The notes beneath the pieces were generated by a model. That model had not been told where the DNA came from, ran no database searches, and saw only the letters and a list, made by a program, of their open reading frames with translations. A stretch of DNA of 64,000 bases from JAEZPW01 sp035629075. GTDB lineage: Bacteria; Acidobacteriota; Terriglobia; Terriglobales; Acidobacteriaceae. Of the stretch, positions 40,609-48,948 are shown piece after piece. The DNA lies in contig DASPIK010000080.1 of NCBI GenBank assembly GCA_035629075.1, forward strand, positions 80,953 to 144,952, in the 5' to 3' direction. Positions within the stretch are counted from its first letter, which is position 1. Each line of letters opens with the position of its first letter. The position numbers and the translations under genes are program-made.

Positions 40609-42483
40609 TTATTCCACTGTTACTGACTTCGCAAGATTTCTCGGCTGATCTACGTCGCAGCCTCGCCGCACCGCGATGTGGTACGCCAGCAGTTGCAGCG
40701 GGACTATCTCCAGAATTGGCGCGAGGAGTTCCGGTGCTTCCGGGATGTAGATGACGTGGTCTGCAGATTCGGCGATCTCGTCGTCACCTTCAGTCGCGAG
40801 TGCAATCACCTTGCCCGAGCGCGCCTTGACTTCCTTCAGATTCGATATGGTCTTCTCGTAGCGCAGAACCGACGCGGGATCGTTCTTGTCGCAGGTCGCA
40901 ATGATCACTACCGGCAGGTTCTCGTCGATGAGCGCGTTTGGGCCGTGCTTCATCTCGCCTGCCGGGTAGCCCTCGGCGTGGATGTACGAGATCTCCTTCA
41001 GCTTCAACGCGCCTTCCAGTGCGATCGGGTAATGAATTCCGCGTCCCAGGAACAGGAAGTCGTGCGCACGGGTGTAGATCTTGGCGAGGTCTTCGCAGTC
41101 CTCTTCGCGGGCCAGCAGCGACTCCAACTTTCCAGGAATACGCGTCAACTCGAGGATCAGGGCCTTTTCCTGCTCCTCGGTGATGTTGCCTCGCTTCTCG
41201 GCCAGGTAGAGTGCGAACAGAAACAGCGCGGTCAGTTGTGCGGTAAAAGCCTTTGTTGAGGCCACACCGATCTCTGGCCCTGCATGTGTATAGATGGTGC
41301 CGTGCGCTTCACGTGTGACTGCCGAGCCGACGACATTGCAGATGGCAACGGTCTTCGAATCCTTTGCCTTGGCCTCGCGCTGTGCGGCGATCGTGTCCGC
41401 AGTCTCACCGGACTGCGTGATGAGCATGGTCAGATCGTTTTGGCAGAGAATGGGGTCACGGTAGCGGTACTCGCTGGCGTAATCAACATCGACGGGAACC
41501 CGTGCGAGCCGCTCGATCATGAACTTGCCGGCCAGACCGGCGTGCCAGCTCGTGCCGCAAGCGGCGATGTTGATTTTCTTCAGCGCGCGGAAGTCGCTGT
41601 CGCTGATCTCCATCTCGTCCAGGTACACGCGCCCGGCGTCGAGGGAAACACGGCCCAGGGTCGTGTCTCGCACTGCTCGAGGCTGCTCATACACTTCTTT
41701 CAGCATGAAGTGCTTGAAGCCGCCCTTTTCGGCCATGATCGGGTCCCACGTAATGTGCTGCACCTGACGATCGATGGGGTGTCCTTCGAAATCGGTGAGC
41801 TTTACACCGGCAGGGGTTATAACTGCCAGGTCGCCGTCACAAAGGAAGAACAGATCGCGCGTGTGGTAGAGGATTGCCGGAACATCAGAGGCAACGAAGT
41901 ATTCGTCATTTCCGAGACCGATTACCGCGGGCGGGCCATTGCGGGCAGCCACAATCTTGTTCGGTTCCTCGGTCGCGATGACAGCCAGCGCGAACACGCC
42001 AGTCAGCTGGCGAACGGCACGGCGCACGGCTTCCTCAAGCGAGGGTCTTTGTCCGTTGCCATGCCGTAGGAAATATTTTTCTACGAGATGCGCAATTACT
42101 TCTGTATCGGTTTCGGTCGAGAATTTGTGGCCCTCTTCTGCGAGCTTCTTCTTGAGGACCATGTAGTTCTCAATGATACCGTTGTGCACCACCACCACTG
42201 TTCCGCTGCAATCGCGGTGCGGGTGCGCATTCTCCTCGGTGGGGCGTCCATGCGTTGCCCAACGTGTATGTCCAATGCCGTAGGTACCGTCGAGGGGCTT
42301 GAGGCGAATAACTTCTTCCAGATTCCGCAGTTTGCCTTCAGCCCGACGGACTTGCAGCCCGTCCCCATTGCCGGCGACGGCGATCCCGGCCGAGTCATAG
42401 CCGCGGTATTCGAGCCGCCTCAACCCGTCGATGATGACGGGAACAACACGTTTCTTGCCGACGTAACCGACGATGCCGCACAT
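40609..42483 (-). CDS. glmS: glutamine--fructose-6-phosphate aminotransferase (isomerising)
   Basis: Makes glucosamine-6-phosphate from fructose-6-phosphate and glutamine, the first step to UDP-GlcNAc. The ATG at 42483 puts Cys at position 2 (MCGIVGYVG), the catalytic N-terminal nucleophile after Met removal, and gives 624 residues. The GATase domain (RRLEYRGYDSAGIAV, GHTRWATHGRPTEENAHPH) is followed by two SIS domains (ACGTSWHAGL, ESGETADT-like ITQSGETADTIAA, FLGRGIHYPIALEGALKLKEISYIHAE) and ends AKSVTVE. No glmS ribozyme was recognised upstream. Confidence 0.97.
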   Translation of the reverse strand: MCGIVGYVGKKRVVPVIIDGLRRLEYRGYDSAGIAVAGNGDGLQVRRAEGKLRNLEEVIRLKPLDGTYGIGHTRWATHGRPTEENAHPHRDCSGTVVVVHNGIIENYMVLKKKLAEEGHKFSTETDTEVIAHLVEKYFLRHGNGQRPSLEEAVRRAVRQLTGVFALAVIATEEPNKIVAARNGPPAVIGLGNDEYFVASDVPAILYHTRDLFFLCDGDLAVITPAGVKLTDFEGHPIDRQVQHITWDPIMAEKGGFKHFMLKEVYEQPRAVRDTTLGRVSLDAGRVYLDEMEISDSDFRALKKINIAACGTSWHAGLAGKFMIERLARVPVDVDYASEYRYRDPILCQNDLTMLITQSGETADTIAAQREAKAKDSKTVAICNVVGSAVTREAHGTIYTHAGPEIGVASTKAFTAQLTALFLFALYLAEKRGNITEEQEKALILELTRIPGKLESLLAREEDCEDLAKIYTRAHDFLFLGRGIHYPIALEGALKLKEISYIHAEGYPAGEMKHGPNALIDENLPVVIIATCDKNDPASVLRYEKTISNLKEVKARSGKVIALATEGDDEIAESADHVIYIPEAPELLAPILEIVPLQLLAYHIAVRRGCDVDQPRNLAKSVTVE

Positions 42484-42654
42484 CTGATAACCCCACGAAT
42501 GGAAAAGGAGAATTGCGCCCGCTTGTTCCGGGCGGCAGCACTGATAGAGCAATTAGATTGCCGGAGCCCGGAACCGGATTCCACGCCGACGATGCCTGAA
42601 CCTGGACTTGGGGTGGAAACGTGGCCGTGCCGCCCAGCCGTCCGAAAGTGAACG

Positions 42655-42900
42655 CTATTCCTCTATCGAGTAACGAAATTCCTCGATCACTGGATTAGTC
42701 AAGACTTCCCGCGCCATGCGCTCCACTTCGCTCTGGGCCTGTTCGCGTCCAAGACCGTCTTCAAGCGTCAATTCAAAGTACTTACCTTGGCGGACGTCAC
42801 CGACACACTGGTAGCCCATCTTCTTTAGCGCGCCATGGATCGTTTTGCCCTGCGGATCTAGAACCGTCTTCTTCAACGAAACGTACACGTAGGCTTTCAT
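42655..42900 (-). CDS. purS: phosphoribosylformylglycinamidine synthase subunit PurS
   Basis: The ATG at 42900 gives 81 residues starting MKAYVYVSLKKTVLDPQG, the family's first strand. VGDVRQGKYFELTL and MAREVLTNPVIEEFRYSIEE complete the PurS pattern. PurS joins PurL and PurQ in the fourth step of purine synthesis. Neither purL nor purQ is adjacent: the next gene downstream is glmS, 171 nt away, and upstream is an outer-membrane protein. Confidence 0.93.
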   Translation of the reverse strand: MKAYVYVSLKKTVLDPQGKTIHGALKKMGYQCVGDVRQGKYFELTLEDGLGREQAQSEVERMAREVLTNPVIEEFRYSIEE

Positions 42901-42983
42901 TCTGGCCCGATTATACAGCGAGGAACAAAGGACAGCTTCGAGTTTCCGTCTGCACCTGAACCGTGGGTTGCTCAGTGTTGGTG

Positions 42984-43532
42984 TCAAGGCGTTGAGAGTT
43001 GTTTTCCGACCCTGAAAACTACACCCGCCGAGACTCTCCCATTGTGCTGCTTCTCGCCTTCGAAGCTACTGGGGATGTAGTCGGCTTGAATGATCCGAAT
43101 GCCGATGAGCCGCGTCAAATTCAAGTCGAGTTTCCCGCCCACAGCCCACGTCGTCTCTCGTTCTGAGCGTGCGAGGTTCAAGCCCGGCAGGCCGGCACTC
43201 ACATCAACAATCCCTCCCAGAACGTGCCCTGAAAGGGTCGTACGCGCCGTGCGCCAGGAGACCTGTGGCCCGAACAGCCATGCATTGGCATTGCCGCTAA
43301 TCGTTATCGAGCCCACATTGGCAGGCAATCGCCGCTGCTCACTGGCGTAGTATCCACTTCCGTCGGCCATCACGCCGAACCAGCGGGTCAGGCCGAGTGT
43401 GGTGGACACATGCCATCCGCTCGCGGCGGCATTCAGGTTCGAGTACCCGCCGAAAATCTCAAGACCGGGGCGGTACTGGCCGAAGAGAGGAAGGGAACTA
43501 AACATAAGTAAGCAGAGCAGGGCCTTGCGCAT
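42984..43532 (-). CDS. outer-membrane beta-barrel protein, hypothetical
   Basis: From the ATG at 43532 (MRKALLCLLMFSSLPLFGQ, a signal peptide) the product is 182 residues. The mature part alternates amphipathic strands such as LEIFGGYSNLN, VSTTLGLTRWFGVMADGSG and NLTRLIGIRIIQADYIPSSF, with VSAGVVFRVG near the end. This is the pattern of small OmpA/OmpX-type barrels of eight strands. No plug or peptidoglycan domain is present. Function unknown; it lies between a LytTR regulator gene and purS on the same strand. Confidence 0.75.
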   Translation of the reverse strand: MRKALLCLLMFSSLPLFGQYRPGLEIFGGYSNLNAAASGWHVSTTLGLTRWFGVMADGSGYYASEQRRLPANVGSITISGNANAWLFGPQVSWRTARTTLSGHVLGGIVDVSAGLPGLNLARSERETTWAVGGKLDLNLTRLIGIRIIQADYIPSSFEGEKQHNGRVSAGVVFRVGKQLSTP

Positions 43533-43604
43533 GAGAGTGGGATGCACGCAAAGCCCCCGAGCACAAAAATAGACTTGGACGAGTTTGGAAGGGCACAGGG
43601 CAGC

Positions 43605-44390
43605 TCACAGCCCAAACAATTCTCGAAGCCGCTTGGTCTGGGCACGGCTCACAGGAACCTCCGTGCCGCTTTTGTCTCCCATGCGCAACTGGTAGGAGCT
43701 TTTGAACCAGGGCACCACTTCCTTAATACGGTTGATATTTACAAGATAGGACCGGTGCGCTCTCCAGAAAAGGTTCTGGTCCAGGGTTGCGAGCAGTTCT
43801 TCGAGCGTGCGGCAGTTCGATTGACCTTCCAGGGTCGGCGTAACGACCGTGATGACTCCGTCCTCGATGGAGGCGAAGCAGATGTCCTTCTGATCCACCA
43901 GGAACAATCGTCCGGCTGACTTGATCAGGATCTTCGCCGGCGGTGCCGCGTGCGCAGGCTGCTTCTGCTGCTCCAGCATCTCAATTAGCGTTTCGAGCTT
44001 GTCGGAAGGTGACGGTGCTACGCCGAGCCGCCTACGTGCCTTGTCCACTGCCTGCAGGACGCGCTTCTTGTCAAATGGTTTCAGCAGGTAGTCAACCGCA
44101 TTGACCTCGAACGCCCTGACGGCATACTGGTCGTAGGCCGTGGAGAAGATGATCTGCGGCATCGGAATTCTCTTATCGATCAGCTTCTTGATAACGCCGA
44201 ACCCATCCAACCCAGGCATCTGCACGTCGAGGAACACGATGTCTGGAGATCGTTCCTTAATCAGCGCTACAGCATCCAGGCCGTTGTTCCCCTGCGCGAT
44301 CACTTCGATGTCGGCCACCGACTTCAAAAGGTAGGCCAGTTCGTCGCGTGCAAGCTGTTCGTCGTCAACAATGACTACCGATAGCGCCAT
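43605..44390 (-). CDS. LytTR-family response regulator
   Basis: 261 residues. The receiver domain (residues 1-120) has the acidic VDDEQLARDE, phosphoacceptor Asp in IVFLDVQMPGLDGF, and the Lys in DYLLKPFDKKR. The C-terminal LytTR DNA-binding domain (about 150-255) has the ISSIEDG-like FASIEDGVITVVT, FWRAHRSYLVNINRI and EVPVSRAQTKRL blocks. LytTR regulators bind direct repeats and usually pair with a LytS-type histidine kinase, but none is encoded in this window. Likely targets include genes on either side; this is inference. Confidence 0.93.
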   Translation of the reverse strand: MALSVVIVDDEQLARDELAYLLKSVADIEVIAQGNNGLDAVALIKERSPDIVFLDVQMPGLDGFGVIKKLIDKRIPMPQIIFSTAYDQYAVRAFEVNAVDYLLKPFDKKRVLQAVDKARRRLGVAPSPSDKLETLIEMLEQQKQPAHAAPPAKILIKSAGRLFLVDQKDICFASIEDGVITVVTPTLEGQSNCRTLEELLATLDQNLFWRAHRSYLVNINRIKEVVPWFKSSYQLRMGDKSGTEVPVSRAQTKRLRELFGL

Positions 44391-44634
44391 CCTGTCTCCT
44401 GCTGCGAAGTTTCACCCAGCTAAAAAGTATAGTGACCCGTTTTCAGGAGCGTCAATCGAGCGCCACTCAGGTCGAATGCATCGCTCACACACGCCTCCAA
44501 CGAGAACCTCCGAATGGGAAAGGGCGGCCTACCTTTTCAGATGCTCAGGAAGTTGCTGCAGATACAGTGACTTACCGAATTATCTGGAGTTCCGGTGCAT
44601 TGAGCGGCCGGCATCGTCGTGCCATCGTCAGCTC

Positions 44635-45582
44635 ATGAAGTCGCAGGGTGCCGTTGAAGATCAGAAGCGACAGCTAGAGTTCGGCGTTCCTTCATCAGCC
44701 CTCCCGCTTTCGCTTGGCAGGGCTCTGAATTTCGTCGATCGGCTATATCTGTTTTGGTTTACCGGCTTGGGCGTGCTGATCGGGATTTTTCACCACAGGC
44801 TGGACAACTGGCAAAACTACTTGCTTCTGCACGTCCTATGCGTGTGGGTCGTCCTGTTGTTGGCGAGTGCTGCGGAACAGTCGCGCGTAGCTAAGTTCCT
44901 GCATGACTGGTATTCGCTGGCGCTGTTTATTGTGGCTTTTGAGGAGACATCGCGACTGTCTTTTCTGATCGTTGACGGCTGGCGTGATGCTTACATTCTT
45001 CGATTTGAAGAGCTTCTGTTCTCGACGCCTCCGACCGTGTGGCTGAACCAGTTTGCGTCGCCGGTGGTGACGGAGGTGCTGGAGATTGGCTATTTCAGCT
45101 ACTTTCTCCTTCTCATGATTGTGGGCGGGACTGTTTACAATCGGCCCGGAAAACGCGAGTTTCGGCAAGTAATGACCGCCAGCGTGCTCGCATATCTCTC
45201 CTGTTATCTGTTTTTCATTTTGTTCCCAACCGAGGGACCGGCCCACACACAGGCCCACCTGCACACAGTCGAGTTGCGGGGAGGACCGTTCCACTGGGCG
45301 GTTCTGTTGATCCAGAGAAACGCAGGCGTGCACGGGAATGCCTTCCCTAGCTCGCACGTTGCGGCGGGAGTTGTGGCGCTGATCTTCGCGTGGAAGTATG
45401 AACGGAGGCTCGGCGCATGGTTGACTCCGCTGGTTGTGCTGCTCTGCATTAGCGCCGTGTACGACCGCTATCACTATGCCTCTGACGTTATCGCCGGTGC
45501 GGGAATTGGCGTTCTATGCTCGATAGTCATCATGACGCCAGAAAGGCTGCCAGCTATCGTTGCCCGCGCGGAACGGAGGTGA
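44635..45582 (+). CDS. PAP2-superfamily membrane phosphatase
   Basis: The ATG at 44635 gives 315 residues; the frame is open to 44371 but the upstream part is Ser/Pro-rich and unlike the family. About six hydrophobic helices are visible. The PAP2 motifs are FPSSHVAAG (second motif) and YDRYHYASDVIAG (third motif, with His and Asp); the first motif is weakly conserved. Such enzymes dephosphorylate lipid phosphates such as undecaprenyl-PP or phosphatidate. The gene stands alone before rlmB, 26 nt downstream. Confidence 0.85.
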   Translation: MKSQGAVEDQKRQLEFGVPSSALPLSLGRALNFVDRLYLFWFTGLGVLIGIFHHRLDNWQNYLLLHVLCVWVVLLLASAAEQSRVAKFLHDWYSLALFIVAFEETSRLSFLIVDGWRDAYILRFEELLFSTPPTVWLNQFASPVVTEVLEIGYFSYFLLLMIVGGTVYNRPGKREFRQVMTASVLAYLSCYLFFILFPTEGPAHTQAHLHTVELRGGPFHWAVLLIQRNAGVHGNAFPSSHVAAGVVALIFAWKYERRLGAWLTPLVVLLCISAVYDRYHYASDVIAGAGIGVLCSIVIMTPERLPAIVARAERR

Positions 45583-45608
45583 ACACTCCGGTTTAGTACA
45601 CTTCCCAC

Positions 45609-46388
45609 ATGGCACAGGAAGTCATTTACGGCATCCACCCGGTTGCCGAGGCGGTGCAAGCTCGTGCGCGCACGGTCGAGTATGTTGCGGTTGCGAAAGA
45701 CCGTCGAGATTCCAAGATTCAGCAGATCGTAGATGACTGCCGCAAGGCCGGCGTCTCGGTGCGCTTCGTGCCCCGCGAAGACCTTGCACGCCTGGCCCAG
45801 ACACAGTCGAATCAAGGCATTGCGGCCGTCGTGGCTTCGCGGCGCTACGCTGACGTGGACGACTTGGTACAGAACAAGCGTGGACAGCATGCCTTCGTCG
45901 TTGTTCTTGATGGGGTGGAAGACCCGCACAATCTTGGCGCCATTCTGCGAACCGCCGATGGGGCTGGTGCGGATGGCGTGGTTATTCCCGAGCGGCGAGC
46001 GGTGGGAATTACCGGAACGGTGGCGAAGGCTTCCGCGGGAGCTTCCGAATGGCTTCCGATCGCGCGAGTAACGAACATTTCGCGCACGATTGAGGAGTTG
46101 AAGTCCAGGAACATTTGGGTCGTCGGCTTGGATGAGCGTGGAACGCAGGCCTATGACGAAATCGATTACAACATGGACTGTGCGCTGGTGCTGGGAGCCG
46201 AAGGTGCGGGCGTGCATGAACTCGTGCGGAAAAAGTGCGACTTCCTGGTTTCTATCCCGATGCTCGGTAAAGTGCCGTCGCTGAATGTCTCAGTGGCAGC
46301 CGCAGTGGTCATGTACGAAGTGGCGCGGCAGCGAAGGAAGACGTCACGGTCGAGCGCCGAAAAGGCGTCGAAGGTGTCGAAGGCATGA
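45609..46388 (+). CDS. rlmB: 23S rRNA 2'-O-methyltransferase, TrmH/SpoU family (RlmB-like)
   Basis: 259 residues. The N-terminal substrate-binding domain begins QEVIYGIHPVAEAV as in RlmB. The SPOUT domain contains VVLDGVEDPHNLGAILRTADGAGADGVV and the knot motifs LVLGAEGAGVHELVRKKCD and IPMLGKVPSLNVSVAAAVVMYE. RlmB methylates G2251 of 23S rRNA; some relatives modify tRNA, so the exact nucleotide is inferred. Its stop overlaps the start of the next gene by 4 nt. Confidence 0.9.
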   Translation: MAQEVIYGIHPVAEAVQARARTVEYVAVAKDRRDSKIQQIVDDCRKAGVSVRFVPREDLARLAQTQSNQGIAAVVASRRYADVDDLVQNKRGQHAFVVVLDGVEDPHNLGAILRTADGAGADGVVIPERRAVGITGTVAKASAGASEWLPIARVTNISRTIEELKSRNIWVVGLDERGTQAYDEIDYNMDCALVLGAEGAGVHELVRKKCDFLVSIPMLGKVPSLNVSVAAAVVMYEVARQRRKTSRSSAEKASKVSKA

Positions 46389-48202
46389 AGTATGTGTTTG
46401 TGGTAGCAAAACGGAGAATGGCCGTTGCGGTAGTTCGGATGGCGGTCATGCTCTGCTTGCTTTCAACTGGGGTGTTCGGCCTCGATCGCGACGCGTTTAC
46501 ATTCACAGCGTACGATTTGCGAGTACGAGTTACTCCGGCGACACATGGTTTCGTCGCACAAGGAAAGGTCACGCTGCGTAATGACTCGCAAGTTCCTCAA
46601 AGGAACGCCGCTCTGCAAGTCTCTGCGTCGCTGGCCTGGGATGGCGTGCAACTCGGGGGCAAGCCGCTCACCTACGTTACCCAGTCGTATGAGACTGACA
46701 TAGACCACACAGGTGCAGTTACCGAAGCAGTCATCACGTTTCCTTCAGAAATCGCACCGAAGCAGACGGTTCAACTGGAGGTCAGCTATAGCGGGAAGAT
46801 CGTTTCTGACGCAACGAGACTCACCAGGATCGGCATGCCCGAGGCGATCGCGTTGCGGAATGACTGGGATCGCATCACACCAGAGTTCACTGGCGTCCGT
46901 GGTGTTGGATATGTTTGCTGGTACCCAGTGGCCGCTGAAGCTGTCAGCCTGAGCGAGGGCAACCGCTATTTCGATGTTCTGGGCGACTGGAAGCAGCGCA
47001 ACTCAAGCGCCGTCATGAAGCTCTCGATCGAAGCTGTCGGCGGTAGGAGCATCGCGGCTAACGGTTTGCTTACCGGAGTCAAAGCAAGCGCGCCGATTGG
47101 GCCTGAGCAACCGATCGTTCGCGAAGCGCAGTACGCTTTTGATCCGGTCGGGTTCTATCCTCCGAGTTTTGCTATCGCTGAGTACACAACTCTGGATCGT
47201 CCGGCGATCACGATTTCGTACCTGAAAGATCACCGCGTTGCCGCCGAAGAGTTTGCGGCAGGCGCTGAGCGTATTGTGCCAGTCATCACTGAGTGGTTTG
47301 GGCGGCAGCGCGAGAAGGTGCAGGTGATTGAACTGGCGGATGAGACTGCGGCTCCGTTTGATTCCGGCAACATAGTATTCACGCCGCTGCGCACTGCAGA
47401 TAAAGCGCAGCTTGAACTGACAGCGGCGCATCAGTTGGCGCATGCCAGCGAGCCTCCGGGCCTAGGTCGGCTGTGGATCTCGGAAGGGTGGGCGCAGTTC
47501 GCGCAAGCCCTCATTCGGGAAAGACAAACCGGCCGACAGGGCGCGCTAAACTGGATGGGCGGACTCGAACCGGCCCTGAGAGCCGCTGAGAAACAGGCCG
47601 CGGAGGCCGTTCCCGCGCATAACAATCAGAGCAGAACCACCGCTGCGGACCAGCCATCGGTCGCAGCGCAGAGGTCCCTTCCAGGTGGTCAGCCGCTGAT
47701 CCGCGCTACCGATCCGACCTACTACAGCATCAAGGCGATGTTCGTCTGGTGGATGCTGCGCGACATGATCGGCGACGACACGCTGCAGCGCGTCATCCAG
47801 AGTTACGCCCCTGCCCAGGATAAGGAACCCAGTTACATACAGCGCCTGGTCGAGGCTCAAGCCAAACGCGACCTGGAATGGTTTTTCGACGACTGGGTTT
47901 ATCGCGATCGCGGATTGCCGGACTTCAGCGTGAAGACGGCGTTTGCGAGAACGATGCTCGACGCTAATGTGACTATCACGATCACCGTTGAGAATGCCGG
48001 AAATGCCTCAGCGGAGGTGCCGGTATTCGCTGGTGTCGGCAGAGAAGAGGTCTCCGAACGCCTCCTTGTAAAGGCGAGATCCACTGCAGTCGTTCGCGTG
48101 CGACTCGGTGCACAGCCGGTCTCTGCGAAGGTGAACGATGGTAGTGTACCGGAGTCGAGCACCGAGAATAACTCGTACTTGCTGCCTGCAAAGGCCGAGT
48201 GA
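46385..48202 (+). CDS. M1-peptidase-like exported protein with altered active site
   Basis: 605 residues with an N-terminal signal-like helix at about 12-31. The first 260 residues resemble the M1 aminopeptidase N-terminal beta domain. The catalytic region reads AAHQLAHASEPPGLGRLWISEGWAQ: the zinc motif is H349-Q-L-A-H353 rather than HExxH, and the downstream Glu (367) lies only 14 residues after the second His instead of the usual 19. A C-terminal CARDB-like beta domain follows (VTITITVENAGNASAEVPVF). It may bind but not cut peptides. It overlaps rlmB by 4 nt. Confidence 0.82.
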   Translation: MKYVFVVAKRRMAVAVVRMAVMLCLLSTGVFGLDRDAFTFTAYDLRVRVTPATHGFVAQGKVTLRNDSQVPQRNAALQVSASLAWDGVQLGGKPLTYVTQSYETDIDHTGAVTEAVITFPSEIAPKQTVQLEVSYSGKIVSDATRLTRIGMPEAIALRNDWDRITPEFTGVRGVGYVCWYPVAAEAVSLSEGNRYFDVLGDWKQRNSSAVMKLSIEAVGGRSIAANGLLTGVKASAPIGPEQPIVREAQYAFDPVGFYPPSFAIAEYTTLDRPAITISYLKDHRVAAEEFAAGAERIVPVITEWFGRQREKVQVIELADETAAPFDSGNIVFTPLRTADKAQLELTAAHQLAHASEPPGLGRLWISEGWAQFAQALIRERQTGRQGALNWMGGLEPALRAAEKQAAEAVPAHNNQSRTTAADQPSVAAQRSLPGGQPLIRATDPTYYSIKAMFVWWMLRDMIGDDTLQRVIQSYAPAQDKEPSYIQRLVEAQAKRDLEWFFDDWVYRDRGLPDFSVKTAFARTMLDANVTITITVENAGNASAEVPVFAGVGREEVSERLLVKARSTAVVRVRLGAQPVSAKVNDGSVPESSTENNSYLLPAKAE

Positions 48203-48211
48203 GGGTGCCCC

Positions 48212-48826
48212 CTAGTCTGCGACTGGCACGGCGCCAGCGAGGTAGCCCATTTCACAAGCTGAGCTAACAATCTGCTCAACCACTGTCCAAAGTTGTGGGG
48301 CACCTGTCTTGATCGGCTGCATGCGCTTGATCACGGCATCGGCGGTGACTCCGTGTGCGCGCCAGGATTTCCCTTCCGAGTAGTAGTTGAGCAAGAGGGG
48401 TTGGAGCCGGTCGAGTGCGTTAGCGTAGCGCGATTCGGCAGTCACCCCAGTCTCAAATTCCTCCCAGAGTGCCCGAAAGTCATCCCGTTGATCGGCGGGC
48501 AGTAGTCCAAAAAGACGATCCGCGGCGACTTGTTCGCGTGCGGCACGTGTGACATTCGCTTCCGGGTCATAAGCGTAAGTGTCGCCGGCATCGATCTCGA
48601 CAATGTCGTGGATCAGCAACATTTTCAGCACGCGCACCAGGTCGACCGATTCAGTCGCATATTCCTGTAGCAAGGAGGCCATGGCGGCGAGATGCCACGA
48701 GTGCTCCGCATCGTTTTCGCGGCGCGATCCATCACACAGAAGCGATTGCCGAAGAATGCTTTTGAGTTTGTCAATTTCTACGATGAACTGAATCTGTTGC
48801 TGAAGCCTTACGTTGCCAACTTGCAT
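48212..48826 (-). CDS. HD-domain phosphohydrolase (YfbR/HDDC2-like)
   Basis: 204 residues. The HD metal motifs are RRENDAEHSWHLAAMA (His) and KMLLIHDIVEIDAGDTY (His-Asp pair), with a distal helix containing RYANALDRLQPLL. This order matches the YfbR/HDDC2 group of 5'-deoxynucleotidases acting on dNMPs. Substrate specificity is inferred. It converges with the M1-like gene (9 nt between stops). Confidence 0.85.
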   Translation of the reverse strand: MQVGNVRLQQQIQFIVEIDKLKSILRQSLLCDGSRRENDAEHSWHLAAMASLLQEYATESVDLVRVLKMLLIHDIVEIDAGDTYAYDPEANVTRAAREQVAADRLFGLLPADQRDDFRALWEEFETGVTAESRYANALDRLQPLLLNYYSEGKSWRAHGVTADAVIKRMQPIKTGAPQLWTVVEQIVSSACEMGYLAGAVPVAD

Positions 48827-48948
48827 GACTTGATCATATACAAGTCGCGCCCCAAATCTTCGCCGCGGTCACCACAAAGGTACAGTCCATTTCGCAAACA
48901 GCGCTCAGGCTCTAGAATGTCGCGTTCACCTGATTTCGAGGAGCGCGC

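Noticed and set aside
42484..42654. Possible glmS ribozyme or riboswitch before glmS
   Set aside because: Only a weak 5-bp stem is visible and no glmS ribozyme core can be recognised.
44371..44634. Upstream extension of the PAP2 gene
   Set aside because: The translated segment is Ser/Pro/Arg-rich, lacks family similarity and overlaps the start region of the divergent response regulator.
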